NCBI GenBank assembly: GCA_040902895.1
Contig: JBBDWL010000138.1
Location: forward strand, 1 to 64,000
DNA: 64,000 nt
Direction: 5' to 3'
Source: JALYRV01 sp040902895
Lineage (GTDB): Bacteria > Acidobacteriota > Vicinamibacteria > Vicinamibacterales > SCN-69-37
Part shown: positions 26,815-35,811 of the stretch, one piece after another
Layout: every line of letters begins with the position of its first letter
How positions within the stretch are numbered: position 1 is the first letter of the stretch
Made by a program: the position numbers and the translations under genes
The notes under the pieces: generated by a model
What the model was told of the DNA's origin: nothing
Seen by the model: only the letters and a program-made list of their open reading frames with translations
Database searches by the model: none

Positions 26815-28074
26815 CTAGTTGTTGATTCGGACACGATCATTCGCATCGTACTGAGACATGTCAGAGAGAATCACCTGATCTCCCGGCTGCAATCCTTCCA
26901 GTACTTCCACGACGCTCACCGAACGGCGGCCCAGACGAACCTGCACGCGGTGCGCTTCACCCTTGCCGTCAAGCTTGAACAGCATCACGGTGGAGTTCTC
27001 GCTGCCTTGCGCCGGCGCGCCCACCTGAATGACGTCGGGCAGGTATTCGAGCTGAATGGTGCCGTCGACGCTCAGATCCGGACGGGCGCCCGGGGGCAGC
27101 GCGCCTTGCAGCGTGACATCCACGCCGACCGTGCCGCCAACCGCGGCCGGATCGATGCGCGACACGATGCCTTTCACGATGCCGGTGCGGGTGTCGATTT
27201 CGGCGGTCTGACCGATGGCCAGATCGCGCGTCTGCGTTTCGGCGATCTGCAGTTCGGCCTTCAGACGCGTAGGATTCGAGACACGCGCGACGTTACCGCC
27301 GGCGCCGATGCTCTGTCCCACTTCCACCGACACCACCTGCAGCTGGCCGGACATGTTCGATTTCACGTGCAGCTGTGCGAGTTCGGTCGAGCGAAGGGCA
27401 TAATCGGCGGCGCTGTTGTTGACGGCTGCGATGTTGGGCGCAAGCTGCGCCTCGATGTTGTCGCGGGCGATCGCGAGCTGTTTTTCCGCGGAAGCCAGTT
27501 GATTCCTGAGTTGCGCTTCGGTGGCTTCGAACTGTTTGAGCTGCAAGTTGCCAATCAGGCCTTCCTTATGCAGCTCGCGATTGGCTTCGAGCGTGAGCAC
27601 CGCCTGATTGTGGTCGGATCGCACGCGGTTGACGGCCGTTTCCTGCGTGAGCAGTGAGCTCTGAAGCGTCGCGCGCTGACTCTTCAGGTTGGCCTGCGCC
27701 GACTGCGCGGCCAGCCGCGCCTGCGCCACCTGCTGATGCAATTGCGGATTCGTCAGCACGGCGATGACGGTACCTGGCTCCACCTGCGCGCCCGGCTGCA
27801 GCACGATACGCTCGACGCGGCCGCTCGTGGTCGCCGTGATCCAGCGGATGTCTTCCGGCACGAGACGGCCGGCGCCGCGCACCTGCCGCGTCATCGGCCC
27901 GCGCTTGACGACGTCAATCCAGACCGTGCTGCGCTCCACTTCGGGCGCCGCCGGTTTGAGCTTCGAGACGCCGATCGTGACCATGATGATCGCGATGACG
28001 CCAACCACGCCAAGCGCCGACTGGCGCATGCGCTTCTTCTTCAGGATTGCAGGGTCGCGCTTGATGTCTACCAT
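26815..28074 (-). CDS. MacA/HlyD-type periplasmic adaptor
   Basis: A 419-residue membrane-fusion protein. An N-terminal anchor helix (about 17-34) precedes two lipoyl-like halves, the first with GRVERIVLQPGAQVEPGTVIAVL near residue 78-100 (read as two pieces, VERIVLQPGAQVE and PGTVIAVL). A long coiled coil follows (about 115-220, rich in Gln, Ala and Leu), then a beta-barrel domain and the C-terminal RLGRRSVSVVEVLEGLQPGD. It connects an inner-membrane exporter to an outer-membrane channel. First gene of the adaptor-ATPase-regulator-kinase run. Confidence 0.92.
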   Translation of the reverse strand: MVDIKRDPAILKKKRMRQSALGVVGVIAIIMVTIGVSKLKPAAPEVERSTVWIDVVKRGPMTRQVRGAGRLVPEDIRWITATTSGRVERIVLQPGAQVEPGTVIAVLTNPQLHQQVAQARLAAQSAQANLKSQRATLQSSLLTQETAVNRVRSDHNQAVLTLEANRELHKEGLIGNLQLKQFEATEAQLRNQLASAEKQLAIARDNIEAQLAPNIAAVNNSAADYALRSTELAQLHVKSNMSGQLQVVSVEVGQSIGAGGNVARVSNPTRLKAELQIAETQTRDLAIGQTAEIDTRTGIVKGIVSRIDPAAVGGTVGVDVTLQGALPPGARPDLSVDGTIQLEYLPDVIQVGAPAQGSENSTVMLFKLDGKGEAHRVQVRLGRRSVSVVEVLEGLQPGDQVILSDMSQYDANDRVRINN

Positions 28075-28089
28075 GTGTCTCTAGTTCCG

Positions 28090-28107
28090 GGGAACGCCCG
28101 CGTTCCC
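28090..28107. promoter_or_regulatory. inverted repeat GGGAACGC-N2-GCGTTCCC
   Basis: A perfect 8-2-8 dyad beginning 15 bases upstream of the adaptor start, read on the minus strand. It is a candidate operator for the exporter operon. No sigma54 -24/-12 element could be placed beside it. Confidence 0.4.
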
Positions 28108-28110
28108 ATA

Positions 28111-28320
28111 TGAGGCTGAGTCAGCAAAATAGCCCTCGTCCGTGAGCTGGTCAACAGGCCACGAGNNNNNNNNNNNNNNNNNNNNNNNNNNNNNNNNNNN
28201 NNNNNNNNNNNNNNNNNNNNNNNNNNNNNNNNNNNNNNNNNNNNNNNNNNNNNNNNNNNNNNNNNTGAGGCTGAGTCAGCAAAATAGCCCTCGTCCGTGA
28301 GCTGGTCAACAGGCCACGAG
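28111..28320. other. scaffold gap of 100 N with identical 55-base flanks
   Basis: N-run 28166-28265. The 55 bases before it (28111-28165) are identical to the 55 bases after it (28266-28320). This is what an assembler leaves when two contigs that overlap by one k-mer are scaffolded instead of merged. No gene should be called across it. The wider gene-free stretch 28075-28543 holds the dyad above, this gap and a short open frame (about 28330-28493, ending MLNPTNAHDFATVV) that I do not recognise. Confidence 0.85.
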
Positions 28321-28543
28321 AATAGAGCAGTGATGCTTCCATAGCCAACAAGCATGCCAGAGACGTCGATCAAGGTAAACCGATAAAAGGAAATGACTTA
28401 CGGGTGTCGACGAAACACCGGATGGCCCGTGTTTCCGCGATTGCGCGAATGCTCAATCCCACAAACGCACACGACTTCGCCACCGTTGTCTGAGGCTTTG
28501 ACGGAAATGAAGCCCTGCAGGTTTGGAGGACAATGACGCGACC

Positions 28544-29668
28544 ATGAACCTGGAGCAGGCCGGCTGGCGACCCGAACTGGCTGCCGTCTTCGCTGCGTTT
28601 GCTGCCGAGGGCCTGCAGCCGGCACGTGTTGCGCTCGAGCTGAACCACATCTACCGGCTCTGGACTGCTGAGGGAGAGGTGCTGGCGGAAGCGGCAGGGC
28701 GGCTCCGGCACGAAGCGGCGGGCCGCCACGAGCTGCCCGCGGTCGGCGACTGGGTCGCCTTCAGGCCCGACCCCTCGACTACGCTCGGGGCAAGCCCGCT
28801 CGAGGCGGACCCCATCGCTCCGCCCAGAACAAAATCGCGCGGACGCATCGAGGCGATTCTTCCACGCAAGAGCGTATTCACGCGCAAAGTCGCGGGCCAC
28901 GAAACCAGACAGCAGGTCGTCGCCGCGAACATCGACACCGTCTTTCTCGTCACGTCACTGGACCGTGATTTCAATCCGCGCCGCGTCGAGCGCTATCTGC
29001 TGCTCGCAGCGCACAGCGGCGCGCGGCCGGTGGTCATCCTGAACAAATCGGATCTGCCCGACGCCTCGACGGACGACGCGATCCGGGCGGTTGCGGAGAT
29101 CGCGCCTGGCGTGGCCACGCATGCTGTGAGCGCGCGCACGCGTGCCGGACTTGACGCGCTCCATCCCTATCTGGCGCCGGGCCAGACGGTCGCTCTCCTC
29201 GGATCATCAGGCGTCGGCAAGTCCTCAATCATCAACGCGCTCGTGGGCGAAGAGGTGCTCAAGACCCGCAGCGTGCGCGAGCGCGACAGCCGCGGGCGTC
29301 ACACGAGCACGCACCGCCAGATGGTCCGGCTCCCCGGCGGTGCGCTGCTCATCGACACGCCGGGCATGCGCGAGCTGCAGCTCTGGGATGTCGGCGACAC
29401 GTTCAACCAGACCTTCGAGGACATCGACGCGCTTGCGGCGGGATGCCGCTTCCGCGACTGCCGCCACCGGCAGGAGCCGGGATGCGCGGTGAAGGGCGCC
29501 GTCGCGGCGGGCGCGCTGCCGCCCGATCGCTATGACAGCTTCCTCAAACTTCAGGCCGAGCGCGACGGCTTCGAGCTTCGCCAGGATGAGCGCTCGCTGA
29601 TCGACGAGAAACGCCGTTCGAAGATTGGCGCCAAAGCGCTCAGAGCGCGGCTCAAGGAAAAGCGATGA
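28544..29668 (+). CDS. rsgA: ribosome small-subunit-dependent GTPase A, with an inserted repeat
   Basis: A 374-residue circularly permuted GTPase that matures the 30S subunit. After an OB-fold (about 30-105), G4 NKSDLPD comes near residue 167, then the P-loop GSSGVGKSS near 221 and G3 DTPGMRE near 270. A zinc-binding C-terminal part follows (CRFRDCRHRQEPGC, near 300). Residues about 75-97 (PSTTLGASPLEADPIAPPR) are an extra, low-complexity stretch inside the OB domain, encoded by a palindromic repeat at 28774-28804. The ATG is preferred to an upstream TTG (28523). Its stop overlaps the next gene. Confidence 0.93.
   Translation: MNLEQAGWRPELAAVFAAFAAEGLQPARVALELNHIYRLWTAEGEVLAEAAGRLRHEAAGRHELPAVGDWVAFRPDPSTTLGASPLEADPIAPPRTKSRGRIEAILPRKSVFTRKVAGHETRQQVVAANIDTVFLVTSLDRDFNPRRVERYLLLAAHSGARPVVILNKSDLPDASTDDAIRAVAEIAPGVATHAVSARTRAGLDALHPYLAPGQTVALLGSSGVGKSSIINALVGEEVLKTRSVRERDSRGRHTSTHRQMVRLPGGALLIDTPGMRELQLWDVGDTFNQTFEDIDALAAGCRFRDCRHRQEPGCAVKGAVAAGALPPDRYDSFLKLQAERDGFELRQDERSLIDEKRRSKIGAKALRARLKEKR
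28774..28804. repeat. dispersed palindromic repeat inside rsgA
   Basis: Begins CTCGACTACGCTCGGGGC and ends GCCCGCTCGAG, a partial inverted repeat with a short AA loop. It resembles the CCCTTCGACTTCGCTC-type interspersed repeats seen in many environmental genomes; its reverse reading gives the peptide ACPERSRG. It is in frame and leaves rsgA open. Confidence 0.6.
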
Positions 29669-30585
29669 TGCCACTGGCCGTCCGCGGCGCGCGCAAGCGG
29701 TTCGGCGCGGTGCAGGCGCTGGATTCCGCGACACTCGAATTGCGGCCGGGCGAGCTGCTTGGCCTGCTCGGGCCGAACGGCGCCGGCAAGACGTCGCTGA
29801 TTCGCGCGATCGCCGGACGCCTTCGTCTCGATGAGGGCACGATCGAGATTGGCGGACAGCCTGTCACGCCCGGGGTGACGCGGCCGGAGCTCGGCATCGT
29901 GCCGCAGGAGCTGGCGGTCTATCCGAATCTCACCGCGCGCGAAAATCTCGAGGTATTCGGCGCGCTGTACGGCGTGCCGCGCGCCGATCTCGCCGCGCGC
30001 GTGACGCGCGCGCTCGAGCATGCCGCGCTCACCGACCGCGCCGCGGAACCGGTCAAGCGCTTCTCAGGTGGCATGAAACGCCGCCTCAACATCGTGTGCG
30101 CGCTGCTGCACGAGCCGCGCATCGTGCTGCTCGACGAGCCCACCGTTGGCGTCGATCCGCAGAGCCGCGATCGCATCTACGAGATGCTCGCCGATCTGCG
30201 GCAGCAGGGCGTATCGCTGCTGCTGACGACGCACCATCTGGAGGAGGCGGAGGCGCGGTGCGAGCGCATCGTGATCATCGACCACGGCAAAGTGGTGGCG
30301 TCCGGATCGCTGCGGGAGCTGGTGGCCCAGTCGCTTGGCTCGGCGCGCGTGGCGGTCATCCGCGCGAGCCGGCCGTTCGAGCCGGCGCCGGCGCTGCCGG
30401 CGGGCGCCGAGCTCGATGCCGACGGCCGCACCATCCGGGCGACAGTTGATGCGGCCGCGAGCAGCTTGCCGGAGCTGACGCGCATCGCGTCGGTGCATGG
30501 CGGCGGCATTGACGACATCTCGATGCACGGCGCCCGGCTGCAGGATGTGTTCATCACGCTGACCGGACGGGAGCTGCGCGAATGA
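29665..30585 (+). CDS. ABC-2 type transporter ATP-binding protein
   Basis: A 306-residue ATPase of the drug/lipid exporter (DrrA/NatA-like) type. It has Walker A GPNGAGKTS (near residue 36), Q-loop VPQELAVYPNLT, signature FSGGMKRRLNIVCAL, Walker B IVLLDEPTVGVDPQSR and H-loop TTHHLEEAE. The C-terminal 80 residues form the regulatory extension common in this subfamily. It overlaps rsgA by 4 bases (ATGA) and the permease gene by 4 bases. Confidence 0.94.
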   Translation: MMPLAVRGARKRFGAVQALDSATLELRPGELLGLLGPNGAGKTSLIRAIAGRLRLDEGTIEIGGQPVTPGVTRPELGIVPQELAVYPNLTARENLEVFGALYGVPRADLAARVTRALEHAALTDRAAEPVKRFSGGMKRRLNIVCALLHEPRIVLLDEPTVGVDPQSRDRIYEMLADLRQQGVSLLLTTHHLEEAEARCERIVIIDHGKVVASGSLRELVAQSLGSARVAVIRASRPFEPAPALPAGAELDADGRTIRATVDAAASSLPELTRIASVHGGGIDDISMHGARLQDVFITLTGRELRE

Positions 30586-31847
30586 TCGGCACGCTGGTGC
30601 GCATCGGATGGCTCAATCTCAAGCGCGATCGCGCCGCGCAGGCGCTGACATTTCTGCTGCCGGTTCTCTTCTTCTCGATCTTTGCCTCTGTCTTCGGAGG
30701 CCAGGGCGGCGACACCACATCGTCGATCCGCGTGGCGATCGTCGACGAGGATCGGACCGACGCCAGCCGCCGCATCGCCGGTGCGTTCGAGAAGGAGACG
30801 GCCCTCAGGCTGCGCAAGACTGCCGATCCTGACGAGACCGATGCGGCGCCGCTCGATCGCGCCGCGGCAGAAGCCCTGGTGCGCGAAGGCACCGTGCCGG
30901 TCGCGGTGATTATCCCGGCCGGGACGGAACAGCAGATTGCCGGCAGCGGACTCGTTGGCGTGAAGCTGACCCTGCTGGCCGATCCGTCCGATCCAATTGC
31001 GCCTCAGATGGTGCAGGGTCTGCTGCAGAAGGCGATCATGACCAACGCGCCGGAGTTGACGATCACGAGCGGCCTGCAGCAGTTCGAGAAGTTCATCGGC
31101 ATGACCGAGGCGCAGCGGCAGGCGATTGACGGCTATGTCGCGCAGTTGAAGAGCGGCGATGCGGCGTCCACCGCCGGCGCGTCAGGCGCCATGGCGGGTT
31201 TTACGATCGACGTCGTGAACGTGCTCGGCGGCAGCGGGCAGGCGGAGGATCTCGTCGCCTTCTATGCGGCGGGCATCGGCGTGATGTTCCTGCTATTCTC
31301 CTGTTCGGCGGCCGGCGGCGCGATGATCGACGAGGTTGACTCAGGCACGCTCGAGCGTTTGATCGGATCGCGCGCGGGCATGAGGGGCGTGCTGATCGGC
31401 AAGTGGGCCTTCATCGCGATGATGGGGTTCCTGCAGCTGACGGTGATGTTCCTCTGGGGCTGGCTCGTGTTCGGTCTCGATCTGTGGTCCCACATTCCGG
31501 GCTTCGTCGTGATGACGGCGTTTTCGGCCGCCGCCGGCGCCGCTCTGGGCCTGATGCTGGCAACCGCCAGCCGCACTCGCGCGCAGCTGTCAGGCCTCTC
31601 GACGATTCTGATTCTCACCATGTCGGCGCTCGGTGGCAGCATGTTCCCGCGCTTTCTGATGAGTGAGACGATGCAGAAGATGGGGCTGGTGACGTTCAAC
31701 GCCTGGGCGCTCGACGGATACCTGAAGGTCTTCTGGCGGGAAGCGCCACTGTGGGCGCTTTGGCCGCAAGTCGCCGTGCTCTCGATCGTGACGATCGTCT
31801 TGCTGACGGCGGCCCGCCTGTTTGCGCGGAGATGGGAAGTAGTGTGA
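30582..31847 (+). CDS. ABC-2 type transporter permease
   Basis: A 421-residue permease. One helix is at the N-terminus (about 20-38), a large extracytoplasmic domain at about 45-225 and five helices at 228-415, an architecture of the NatB/YhaP-like ABC-2 exporters. It works with the ATPase just upstream (4-base overlap). The DUF2207 gene begins inside its last codons. The substrate is unknown. Confidence 0.92.
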   Translation: MIGTLVRIGWLNLKRDRAAQALTFLLPVLFFSIFASVFGGQGGDTTSSIRVAIVDEDRTDASRRIAGAFEKETALRLRKTADPDETDAAPLDRAAAEALVREGTVPVAVIIPAGTEQQIAGSGLVGVKLTLLADPSDPIAPQMVQGLLQKAIMTNAPELTITSGLQQFEKFIGMTEAQRQAIDGYVAQLKSGDAASTAGASGAMAGFTIDVVNVLGGSGQAEDLVAFYAAGIGVMFLLFSCSAAGGAMIDEVDSGTLERLIGSRAGMRGVLIGKWAFIAMMGFLQLTVMFLWGWLVFGLDLWSHIPGFVVMTAFSAAAGAALGLMLATASRTRAQLSGLSTILILTMSALGGSMFPRFLMSETMQKMGLVTFNAWALDGYLKVFWREAPLWALWPQVAVLSIVTIVLLTAARLFARRWEVV

Positions 31848-33514
31848 TTTGGCGTCTGATTGCCGCTTTTGTTGTTGCGGCGGCCGTGGTGGTCGGCGCG
31901 GCGAAGGAGCACGTCGCTGAACGCTTTGATGTCAATGCGGTCGTGCGTCCTGACGGCTCGCTCGAGGTGGTCGAAACCATCGCATTTCGGTTCACGGGTG
32001 GCGAGTTCACGCGGGTGACGCGCGAGCTGCGGACGCGCGAGACGGATGGCGTCGACGTGATCGAGGCGTCCATGGACGGCAGGACGCTGCCGCACGGCGA
32101 CGATGAGGGGCAGGTCGAGATCGATCCCGGCCGCTCCCGCACCCGCATCGTCTGGCATTTCGCGCCCGCGCGTGATGCGGTGCATGTGTTCTCGTTGCGT
32201 TACAGATACGTGGGCGTCGTTCGGTATGGCGATGGGGAAGACTGGATTAAGTGGCCGCCGTTTCCCACGCGGTTCGACTATCCGATCGAAGCTGGGAGTG
32301 TGCGGCTTACGTGGCCGGCGACCGCACGTCCGCGCAGATCGCCCGACGTAGAAGGGTCGATCGCATCGACATCGCCCATCGACAACGGCATTGCGATGAC
32401 GGTGGCGAACTATCGCCAGCGCGACGATGACGTGGTGCTGACGGCGCGTTTCGAGCCTGGCGCTTTTCCCGCGGCCGAACCGCAGTGGCAGCGCGACGAG
32501 CGCCGGGCCGATCGCCTGGCTCCCGCGTTCGTCGCGGGCGCGGTGATGATCGGCGCCGCGACCGTGCTGGCGCTGTGGCTGCTTTTTCTCCGTTATCGGC
32601 GCGATCCTGCCGAGGCTCCGCTGCCGTCAGGCTCGGTCGCCAGTCCTCCGGATGATTTGCCGCCGGCGATGGCGGGCGCCATTGCCTGGGGACGCGTCAG
32701 CGTGAGTGGTCCTCAGCTGCTTGGCGCGGCATTCGATCTCGCCCGCCGCGGATCGCTCAAGATCGAGGAGCGGCCCGCAACCGGGTTCCTCAAAAAACGC
32801 GCCTTCGCGTTCCGCCGGGGGCATGAGCAGGGCCTGCGCCCGCACGAACGTGGCGTGCTCGATGCGCTCTTCAAGGGTAACGAACAGGAAGCGCCGTTCC
32901 ACAAGGCGCTGCAGCGTCTGGCCGGCCGCTCAGGCCAGATCAAAACCGTGTTGGAGGGGGAACTTGCGGAGGCGGGCTTCATCGATCGCGATCGCAAGGA
33001 TGCAGGCCGCGCGCTGATCATTGCCGGCGTTGTCGTGGTTGTCTTCGCCATGCTGTTGGCGATTGTCGCCATGCTGTCATCGCTGCGGCTCGGGGAGACG
33101 TCCATCGTGATCCCGGTTGCGTTCGGCCTTTCCGGCATGACCATGGTGATTACCGGTACGGCCTTCTCGACCCTCACGCGCGCGGGGCGCTCGTCGGCGC
33201 GCCGCTGGGACGCCTATCGCCGCTACCTCCGCGACCAGGCCAAACAGGGGCGCGTGCCGGTCGACGGGGAAGAAATCGGCCGCATGCTCCCATATGCGGC
33301 CGCGCTCGGTGTGCTTGCGCGGTTCGGCAAGGCGCTCGAGAAACGGCAGGTCGAGAATCTGCCGCCATGGCTGCGCACGCTCGATGCCGCGGGCGGCAGC
33401 GCGGCAATGGTGGCCATGATAGCAGCCGGATCGTCCTCCGTGTCGCATGGCGGTTCCGGTGGTGGCGGCGGCGCGAGCGGCTCGGGCGCAGGGGGATCGT
33501 CTAGCGCGGGCTGA
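31844..33514 (+). CDS. DUF2207 membrane protein
   Basis: A 556-residue protein with a signal or anchor helix (about 3-20), an extracytoplasmic beta-rich DUF2207 domain (about 25-205, AERFDVNAVVRPDGSLEVVE), a helix near 230-250, a cytoplasmic part, two more helices near 390-440, and a Gly/Ser-rich tail (SVSHGGSGGGGGASGSGAGG) characteristic of the family. The GTG at 31844 overlaps the permease stop (GTGA); ATG 31832 is the alternative. Function unknown. It overlaps the convergent gene by 14 bases. Confidence 0.88.
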   Translation: MIWRLIAAFVVAAAVVVGAAKEHVAERFDVNAVVRPDGSLEVVETIAFRFTGGEFTRVTRELRTRETDGVDVIEASMDGRTLPHGDDEGQVEIDPGRSRTRIVWHFAPARDAVHVFSLRYRYVGVVRYGDGEDWIKWPPFPTRFDYPIEAGSVRLTWPATARPRRSPDVEGSIASTSPIDNGIAMTVANYRQRDDDVVLTARFEPGAFPAAEPQWQRDERRADRLAPAFVAGAVMIGAATVLALWLLFLRYRRDPAEAPLPSGSVASPPDDLPPAMAGAIAWGRVSVSGPQLLGAAFDLARRGSLKIEERPATGFLKKRAFAFRRGHEQGLRPHERGVLDALFKGNEQEAPFHKALQRLAGRSGQIKTVLEGELAEAGFIDRDRKDAGRALIIAGVVVVVFAMLLAIVAMLSSLRLGETSIVIPVAFGLSGMTMVITGTAFSTLTRAGRSSARRWDAYRRYLRDQAKQGRVPVDGEEIGRMLPYAAALGVLARFGKALEKRQVENLPPWLRTLDAAGGSAAMVAMIAAGSSSVSHGGSGGGGGASGSGAGGSSSAG

Positions 33515-34949
33515 AGGCCCCGTCATCCCACCGCAGGACGCAGGTGCGTCCGGCATCTGCATAACCCAATTCCAGCGCTTCGGGCAATCCGTTTCGAAAC
33601 ACATAAACGCCGTCAAGGCTGTCGGGTACATTCTCGAACGACGGATTGCTGCAACCCAACGAAAGTGCAGTCGCACGCGCATTCCACAGCACCTGATCGC
33701 GAAGAAGGCTCGCGTTCTGCCAGCGTTGTTGCTGTGTGATCGTTCCGGCAGCGCCGATCAACACGAGCGCCGCGAGGGCGCATCGTGCGAGGTGGCGATG
33801 TGAGCCCACCGCAGCCAGCCATGATACGAACAGGCTCCATCCGGCAGCCGGCAGATACAGATAACGAGAACCCTGCAGATCCGCTGTTACGTAGAAGTAA
33901 GCGTAAACCGGTGCAGCCGCAACAACCGCCCAGCCGAGAAACACGAATGCAGGTCGCACGTTGATGTTGCGGGTGAGCAGCGCGCCCAGCAGCGTTCCGA
34001 GGCTGACGACGCTGGCGACACCTATCGCCGGCACAGTCGAGAGTTGAGCGGCCGTCCACCCGACGACGAGCCCGCCGAACAGTCGCGCCCCGAATTCCTT
34101 CAGGAAATATCCGCTCGGAATTTCGAAGAACTCACGGTCGGGACTAACTGCCAATCGAAACACCGCGAACATGGCGGCGAGTGCGAAGGCTGCGGCGGCG
34201 AGCCGGAGATTTACTCTCCTGATAAGTGTAGCCAGCAAAAGCATGAGGGGCGCCGCGACGGCTGTTTCCTTGCTCAGCAACGCTGCAGCCAGCGCAAGAA
34301 TGGCGTACAGCCAGCGATCGGCAAGCGCAGCGATCAGGAACACCAGGACGAACGTTGTCATCAAGACATCCTGAAGTCCGGAGATCCATGTGACTGTTTC
34401 CACAGCGCCGGGAAATACCAGAAACAGGAGGCCCGCCCAGCTGCTCGCTTCGACCGTGAAGCCGAGCGCCGAAGCCAGACGGAAGAGGAGGAAGCCGTTG
34501 AGGCCGTGCAAGACGATGTTGAGCGCGTGCAGCCCGGCGGCATCAACATCAAGAGTGGTCAGGGTTGCCCAGATGGCGACCGGCAAAGGCCGCACATGCT
34601 CCCAGCCTGACGGCAGGATGTTCCACCGCTGTGCGTGCGAGAGCAGTACGAAGTCGTCTGAAAACTGCCCGACATTCAACGAGAAGGCATAGATGGCGAG
34701 GCCGCCGGCAATAAAGGCACCACAGACAAGCGCCGGACGTCTCGCGGTCACAAGCGGAGGACTGGGTATCAGGCGGCCGAACAGCGTTGGGATGTTGAGA
34801 AGGACGAATAGACCGCCCGCAATGACCCACGCGGTTTCAGTGCGGTGGCGAGGATACATCCCGAGAAAGTAGCCGACCGAGCTTAGCAGCGCGTAGGCGA
34901 GCGCCGCGCCGAGTAAAAGGCGCTTGGATCGAACCTGCTCCTCACCCAC
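33501..34949 (-). CDS. polytopic membrane protein, GT-C glycosyltransferase-like
   Basis: A 482-residue protein with about ten to twelve transmembrane helices. After the second or third helix comes NVGQFSDDFVLLSHAQ (near residue 92-107); an acidic pair in the first large loop is typical of GT-C enzymes such as the PMT/ArnT group. LQGSRYLYLPAAGWSL near 360 recalls membrane TPR/glycosyltransferase proteins of this phylum. The C-terminal 75 residues are soluble. Assignment to GT-C is inference from topology. The start overlaps the GNAT gene stop by 8 bases. Confidence 0.7.
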   Translation of the reverse strand: MGEEQVRSKRLLLGAALAYALLSSVGYFLGMYPRHRTETAWVIAGGLFVLLNIPTLFGRLIPSPPLVTARRPALVCGAFIAGGLAIYAFSLNVGQFSDDFVLLSHAQRWNILPSGWEHVRPLPVAIWATLTTLDVDAAGLHALNIVLHGLNGFLLFRLASALGFTVEASSWAGLLFLVFPGAVETVTWISGLQDVLMTTFVLVFLIAALADRWLYAILALAAALLSKETAVAAPLMLLLATLIRRVNLRLAAAAFALAAMFAVFRLAVSPDREFFEIPSGYFLKEFGARLFGGLVVGWTAAQLSTVPAIGVASVVSLGTLLGALLTRNINVRPAFVFLGWAVVAAAPVYAYFYVTADLQGSRYLYLPAAGWSLFVSWLAAVGSHRHLARCALAALVLIGAAGTITQQQRWQNASLLRDQVLWNARATALSLGCSNPSFENVPDSLDGVYVFRNGLPEALELGYADAGRTCVLRWDDGAFSPR

Positions 34950-35445
34950 TCAGAGCCTTCTCGAGATCCGCGAGGACAGCCATCATCGTCATTGGATCGA
35001 TGGGCGATTCAACGAAACCGTGGCGGGCGTAGAATCTCTTCGCGTCTTCTGAGACGGCCTGTAGAACGACAGCGCGAACGCCGGCGATCTCCGCGACCTG
35101 TAGAGTCCGCAGCATCGCATCGCGAAGGAGGGCAGTGCCGAGTCCCGAGCCTTGACGCGCGCGATCCACCGCCAGACGAGCGAGGATCATCACCGGAATC
35201 GGTTCCGGCATATTGCGGCGCACGCGACCTGTCGCTGCGGCGTGGGCCACCGCGCCCGTGGCAAGTGCGTAATAGCCAACCACGCGTCCCTCTGACACGA
35301 CAACGAATGTTCGCGACGCTCGTGCCGCCTCATTTTGAAGCGCGCGGCGCTGCAGCCATTCGTTCAGTTCGGGCACGCCGCAGTCAAAAGAAGAGACGTC
35401 ATGCGCGCTCGTCAGATGCTCGGGCGCCCCGACGGCCGGGATCAC
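34942..35445 (-). CDS. GNAT acetyltransferase toxin, TacT type
   Basis: A 167-residue GNAT protein of the type II toxin group that acetylates aminoacyl-tRNA. Diagnostic parts are FDCGVPELNEWLQRRA at residues 20-35, VVGYYALATGAV near 55, and the acetyl-CoA loop RQGSGLGTALLRDAM near 97. RFYARHGF lies near 136 with the catalytic Tyr. It overlaps the antitoxin gene by 4 bases (ATGA). Confidence 0.92.
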   Translation of the reverse strand: MIPAVGAPEHLTSAHDVSSFDCGVPELNEWLQRRALQNEAARASRTFVVVSEGRVVGYYALATGAVAHAAATGRVRRNMPEPIPVMILARLAVDRARQGSGLGTALLRDAMLRTLQVAEIAGVRAVVLQAVSEDAKRFYARHGFVESPIDPMTMMAVLADLEKALSG

Positions 35446-35726
35446 CGCAGTTCGGTATCCCAGGGAGCGGCCGTGGTCAGCAGCTCCCGAAGGCGCGGAT
35501 TTTCAGCGGGCGCCGCATCCAGGGCCGCCAGGAATCGTGCGAACGCTTCATCCTCGAGCTCGAAATAGCGGCGATCAGCCAGCACCGAACGGGCTTCACG
35601 GGTGGCCGCATCGAGCATGAACTCAGTGCGGTCCTTGCCCAGAGCTTCGGCCGCCTGGTCGATCAGATTTCGACGGGCCTCGTCCGTTCGGAGATTGATG
35701 ACCCTCGTGCGGGTGGTGCCAGCCAT
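35442..35726 (-). CDS. DUF1778 antitoxin, TacA type
   Basis: A 94-residue protein with an N-terminal ribbon-helix-helix DNA-binding domain (TRVINLRTDEARRNLIDQAAE) and a C-terminal toxin-neutralising segment rich in Phe and Glu (YFELEDEAFARFLAALD). It partners the GNAT toxin immediately downstream. The pair is probably autoregulated through the dyad about 17 bases upstream of its start. Confidence 0.92.
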   Translation of the reverse strand: MAGTTRTRVINLRTDEARRNLIDQAAEALGKDRTEFMLDAATREARSVLADRRYFELEDEAFARFLAALDAAPAENPRLRELLTTAAPWDTELR

Positions 35727-35742
35727 GGATCGATCTTAGCTG

Positions 35743-35756
35743 GTTGTATACACAAC
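35743..35756 (-). promoter_or_regulatory. candidate TacA operator
   Basis: GTTGTATACACAAC, an imperfect dyad centred on GTATAC, 17-30 bases upstream of the antitoxin ATG. The AT-rich surroundings and position suit an autoregulatory promoter. Confidence 0.4.
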
Positions 35757-35811
35757 GTCAATACAGATGGCTTGCGGGGAATTGTAAATCGTAAATTGAG
35801 CTGAGTTGAAA

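Noticed and set aside
28075..28110. Sigma54 promoter for the exporter operon
   Set aside because: No GG-N10-GC element with proper spacing could be found on the minus strand upstream of the adaptor gene.
28068..28373. Frames running through the 100-N gap upstream of the adaptor gene
   Set aside because: They exist only because N codons are read as X and the 55-base flank is duplicated.
28370..28900. Minus-strand frame containing ACPERSRG
   Set aside because: It is the reverse reading of the palindromic repeat inside rsgA, not a gene; the rsgA frame has all GTPase motifs.
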